Below are positions 22,290-25,808 of a stretch of DNA of 25,808 nucleotides, one piece after another. Within the stretch, counting starts at the first letter, position 1; every line of letters starts with the position of its first letter. The position numbers and the translations under genes were made by a program. The notes under the pieces were generated by a model. The model saw nothing but the letters and a program-made list of their open reading frames with translations. It searched no databases and was not told where the DNA came from. This DNA comes from Saccoglossus kowalevskii (Eukaryota > Hemichordata > Enteropneusta > Harrimaniidae). The stretch is taken from positions 2,767,525 to 2,793,332 of the forward strand of contig NW_003130854.1 in assembly GCF_000003605.2 (NCBI RefSeq), written 5' to 3'.

Positions 22290-22415
22290 TTACAGTTCCT
22301 GGTCTTGACTTCTTTCTGTGACTTTGAAAAATGTTTCTCCAGAAACTAAATTCAGTGGATCTTTCACCCTGCTGTGACTTTCTGGTAACAGAAGCTCACT
22401 TGCTGGAAATGAAAG
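22290..22415 (-). CDS. Candidate terminal exon, product unknown
   Basis: A good acceptor (TTATAATTCTATTGCAG) precedes an open frame of 42 codons starting LSFPASELLLPESH and ending QDQEL then TAA (22290-22292). The phase (0) fits the donor of the secreted-protein exon at 23492, so the two could be spliced across 1.08 kb. The segment has no cysteine and no recognised domain, and it borders the minisatellite, so it could be transposon-derived instead. Confidence 0.25.
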   Translation of the reverse strand, partial: LSFPASELLLPESHSRVKDPLNLVSGETFFKVTERSQDQEL

Positions 22416-22894
22416 CTGCAATAGAATTATAAGTATATAGTTATTTCATAATTTGGTTGGAATAGTAAATTAGTTAATGTTAGAGAAATGAAACTTAAAC
22501 ATGAATGAGATATTCGGTCGCTTCACTCTGATTTCGGGGACCATGGCAACAGATAACAATTACAATTAATTGCCCAAAGAATGTGTGTCCTTTTATACTT
22601 CTACATGAAATGTTTTGTTTCAGAAATAAATTGGTCATTTGAATTCTCAATTGTTTAATGCATCTTTGGCAGTTTTGTAATATCGTTATAAACACTGTAA
22701 AATTACACCAGCCAGCACATTGGCGTGGTTAAACGCCAGTCAGTGTGCCCGTCCCCAACCTCAACAGTGATTGAAAGTATGAGGCTTAGAATGCCCCCAC
22801 TACCTGCCATTGAATTTGAAAACTACTCCCCGCCCTCTGTGTGCACTTTTGCGCAAACTGACAATTTTATTGTCAAGAATCAACACATAATGAA
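22416..22894. other. AT-rich stretch, no supported gene
   Basis: The only longer frame (22725-22937, plus strand, 70 codons) runs into the element at 22895 and has no recognisable motif. The stretch would be intron if the exons at 23492 and 22290 belong to one gene. Confidence 0.35.
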
Positions 22895-23230
22895 AGAGGG
22901 GCAATGCGGGATAGCTGGTACAGGTTACAGGAAATAAAAAAAGGCATTTTACGATTTTACATAAAATAAAATGAACGTTCCATTTACAGTAAAAAATAGT
23001 TTTTTTACACTTTACAGATAAAGCAAATTCCTAATTACATTTTACATTTTTATAATATATTTGATAAAAAATAAGATCTTTGTACAAATTACGGACAAAT
23101 AAAATAGCTGATTACATTTTACACCTTGCTCGTGTCTACGAATTTACAATTATTATTTATTTAAATTACGTTATTACGAAAATAAACACAATTAATTACA
23201 GCTTACGAAAATACCCCTTGCCGACCCTCA
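22895..23230 (-). mobile_element. MITE-like TIR element, copy 2 (inverted)
   Basis: Read on the minus strand, it starts GAGGGTCGGCAAGGGGTATT, has an AT-rich interior with repeated GTAAA/TGTAAAA motifs, and ends CTGTACCAGCTA…GCATTGCCCCTC. Both ends and the interior motif order match copy 1 (5636-6017). It is about 45 bp shorter and its terminal G and C runs are reduced. Flanking ATGA occurs at both ends (about 22890 and 23230) and could be a target duplication, but it is too short to be sure. Confidence 0.62.
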
Positions 23231-23491
23231 TGAAACATATTATTACTTTATATTTGCACGAGATACTTCTCTCCCGTGCTGACCCGTGATTTGGCCAAGT
23301 GTTTTCAATCCTCATTGATTCAATGGGGGTCACAGACTGAAAAAAAATATCCCAGTCTCTCGGTCGAGTTCACACGTTGACCCGGCATTGCACTCATACT
23401 AGCGCCACCCGGGCCGCGGTTGGGACTGGGGTAGGAGTTACAGTGATTGGCGTATTAAAAGTACGTTAATAACTTCCGGGTTTGTACATAC

Positions 23492-23686
23492 CCTCTCAGT
23501 TGCTAACAGCAAAAGTGTCTTGACCTTTGGTGGATCATTACATTCGTAGTCTTCCATCATACTGCAAGGTCCTGTAGGATGTATGCGTTTAGGTTCCATA
23601 CGCTCTATAATTATCCGACACCTATCGCATGATACCGGACAATACAGCAAAGAGAGTACGATGAACACCTTAACAACAAACTCCAT
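23492..23686 (-). CDS. Secreted cysteine-containing protein, first coding exon
   Basis: From the ATG at 23684-23686 the exon encodes 65 residues. Residues 1-20 are a clear signal peptide (MEFVVKVFIVLSLLYCPVSC). The mature part starts near DRCR and has cysteines at 23, 41 and 50, with a TGPCSMMEDYEC motif and a hydrophobic end (KTLLLLATER). It ends in phase 0 at a GTATGT donor (23491-23486). An upstream in-frame ATG at 23708-23710 would add eight residues and spoil the leader, so I prefer the inner one. I do not recognise the family. Later exons lie at lower coordinates; 22290-22415 is one possibility. It is inferred to be extracellular. Confidence 0.55.
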
Positions 23687-23710
23687 TTTATTGCTTTGTC
23701 TTCCAAACAT

Positions 23711-25064
23711 CTACTAATTTGGTCGTTGGGGGCGTGCTTACCAAATCCCGGGACACTTAATTAATGGGAGAAACCTCAACAATGATAACCCTCGCCGTTC
23801 CCGTTTTTTTAAGGGGAGCAGTCCAAAACATAAACATAAGCGTTTCAACAAACAGCACGGAATACCAAGAAAGGTTGGTGTTAAATGTCAAATCTGGCCC
23901 GAGATGCACGTTTTTTTCGTTCTGATATGGAAAATAATAATACATAAATTAGAATAAATGAATGAGTAGAAATCGGATACACTTAACTATCTGTACGGAT
24001 TCAACAGTTAGACAGCTTGCAGCCAAAATAAAAAAAAAATCTAAAAAACAATCTTCCAGCAATATAATCATAATTTGAAAATAACAAAAACAACAAAACT
24101 TGCTTGAAAACAGAAAAGGTAAAAAGCTAATTTTAACAGAGGGCTCTATGAAAAAAATGTGAGTCCCCCTCTAAAAACGCCCTCTACAGTTCAATATTCT
24201 ACCCCACAATCCTGTGCAAATCCAATATGGAGTTAACATAATTCTTCCTTATACTGTATGCCTTATACTACTTTCCCAATGTATATGTAGAATGTGTGCA
24301 TCGATTTCCAACCATATATGCTAATTGACGTCATCCCATCTGCTAGACAAAAGGTGCCCCAACACCTCGAAATTTTTACCTCTATATAATACAGAGAGCC
24401 AAAATGCAAAACTGGATAAAATGATGATAAGATGTATAATACTATGGCATGATATATAGTGTAAATACGTACGAGGACCCATCTGGAAGTTACAGCCGAA
24501 CAAAGATAAATGCCAAGGCGCAGCCCGAATAATGTTATCGTAGGAAAGACTTTATTTTCAGGAGAGCCCGATTACAAGGACTATATAAAATTACTATATA
24601 TATATTACGGGTAAAATTTTGTACTTTTGAAGCCATTTAGAAAGTTCGGCAATAAATTAATTTTCAAGTGTATTATGCTGTACACGTGTATATAGACGAT
24701 GATGTTTCGGAATTTGTAGCCATTGTTTTCATAACATTTGCATACTTAAACTGTGACACGTGGACCCCATACGTAAGATCTGCATAATTATCACCTTATG
24801 AAAATTAATTATCAAATTCGAAAAATCTACATATAGGTCGAAAGCCAGTAACCGATACGGTGTTCCGGTCACGGTGCTCAAGTTTTTTTTTTTGTCTGAA
24901 ACAACTCCGGCATATTTTAAGTCAAACACAATGTAGTAATTTTATTTATTCTTAGAACATGTTATTACCAGTAACGCATTGACATCGCAGACAAGGGCAA
25001 ACTTAGACTATGGAAGGCCAAGTGTTGCAATATTCATTAAAAATATTTATGTGCGAGAATTTAA
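23711..25064. other. Upstream AT-rich DNA without supported gene
   Basis: This is the 5' flank of the secreted-protein exon on the minus strand. Short minus-strand frames (23757-23945, 24321-24503, 24729-24929) have no domain or convincing splice context. I see no tandem repeat or TIR pair here. Confidence 0.4.
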
Positions 25065-25275
25065 ATTTATATTTATGAATTACATATTTGTATTCATAAA
25101 ACCTTTATTTATATTCTTAAAACCGTCATTTGTATTTGTATAACTTCCATTTGTATTCGTAAAAACTAAATTTGTATTCATAAAACCTCCATTTGTATTC
25201 GTAATGCAAATTTGCATTTGGTTTTGTGAAATTTGCATTTATATTCGTAAAATCTATATTTGTATTTGTAAAAAA
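25065..25275 (+). repeat. 21-bp AT-rich tandem repeat, degenerate
   Basis: About ten irregular units of the form ATTTGTATTCGTAAAACCTCC. The best units (around 25145-25200) keep an exact 21-bp period, so a minus-strand frame reads as a seven-residue repeat (KWRFYEY). Neighbouring sequence at 25287-25310 and 25400-25420 shares GTGA..(A/G)…AGAGGGC.CT, suggesting the array sits beside a duplicated element end. Confidence 0.7.
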
Positions 25276-25460
25276 AAAATGTGATAAGTGAGCATAGAGG
25301 GCGCTATGTATACAATACAAATGTTTATTTGTATTGGTGAAACTTCCATTTATATTAGTCAACCTCTATTTGCGTTCGTTGCATCATGTTTATATGCGCC
25401 GAGTGAACGCAGAGGGCACTCTTTGTCATTGACTTCGATTCAACACATTGTAACAACAGC

Positions 25461-25799
25461 ATGGCGGCAAGTGTTAACTCGCATTGGGTGCTTTGCCAAG
25501 CAAACGGAAGTGATCCAGTGAATGTGCCTTTGCGGGACGGTGTTTTACACCGTTCCATCCTGGTCTCTCAGTTCCCAGGCGCAACAGGTTTGCGCTATAT
25601 GATCGAAAATGCTCAAATGGCAATTGCTTATGACGCAATAAATGACAGTTTTTTGGCGCCGGAAGGAGGTTGGGCGAGCAGAACATACACATTTGGATGT
25701 CCCTACACATGTTAAAACAGACCTTGATGGGAAAACATATTGATTGTGCCGTTAAACAAGCTTGAAAATCTTTGCTGTTACTTCATGGACGTTTTCTAG
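25461..25799 (+). pseudogene. TDP-43 N-terminal-domain-like ORF, frameshifted
   Basis: From an ATG with good context (ACAGCATGG) the frame encodes 84 residues to a TAA at 25713-25715. Residues 23-78 match the N-terminal domain of TDP-43 (TARDBP): the core QFPGATGLRY (37-46; QFPGACGLRY in the human protein), then L.AP.GGW (65-71) and an aromatic end (YTF). In TDP-43 this ubiquitin-like domain makes head-to-tail oligomers that aid nuclear RNA processing. After residue 78 the protein-like reading moves to the +1 frame (to 25741), then returns to the first frame until TAG at 25797-25799. That pattern suggests paired frameshifts. RRM domains do not follow in the visible 350 bp. It could be a retrocopy, a decayed paralogue, a transposon-borne domain, or a gene with sequencing errors. 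Confidence 0.6.
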
Positions 25800-25808
25800 G
25801 AGTTTATG

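Overview
This window is animal nuclear DNA, AT-rich and repeat-rich. The only well-supported protein genes are split by introns with GT..AG borders, the protein types are metazoan (START lipid-transfer, thrombospondin type 1, TDP-43 N-terminal domain), and roughly a third of the visible sequence is decayed mobile-element material. There is no operon, prokaryotic or CRISPR signal. The repeat style (TIR elements starting CAGGG, poly-G runs, a GTCCGTCCGT-type dispersed repeat) fits a marine invertebrate deuterostome or lophotrochozoan. I cannot fix the phylum from sequence alone.

The core of the window is two tandem minus-strand genes for small stand-alone START-domain proteins of the STARD4/5/6 type. 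Gene A (coding 5299-10881, 205 aa) and gene B (coding 13984-17646, 214 aa) each assemble from six exons with the same intron phases and nearly the same exon lengths (90/50/127-130/121/97/130-160 bp). Gene B lies upstream of gene A in the same orientation, so they are a local gene duplication. Both should carry a sterol or other lipid in the cytosol.

Left of the pair lie a partial plus-strand ORF with a ZAD-like cysteine pattern (1-372), a minus-strand first coding exon of a secreted TSP1 protein (890-1253), and a weak plus-strand exon candidate (3070-3219). Right of the pair is a decayed, coding-like region (18.4-21.4 kb), a 15-unit 51-bp minisatellite (about 21505-22259), a signal-peptide exon of an unrecognised cysteine-containing secreted protein on the minus strand (23492-23686), a 21-bp AT-rich tandem repeat (25065-25275), and at the right edge an ORF matching the N-terminal domain of TDP-43, disrupted by frameshifts (25461-25799).

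Mobile-element relics sit mainly in introns. A MITE-like family has two inverted copies (5636-6017 in gene A intron 5; 22895-23230), each with an internal, roughly periodic GTAAA/TGTAAAA motif. Gene A intron 1 holds a (TTTA)n tract and a 1.5-kb TIR element with an internal 310-bp duplication. Gene B intron 3 holds a 140-bp TIR element whose flank recurs at 19.5 kb between exact 21-bp direct repeats. The remaining stretches show no feature I can support.
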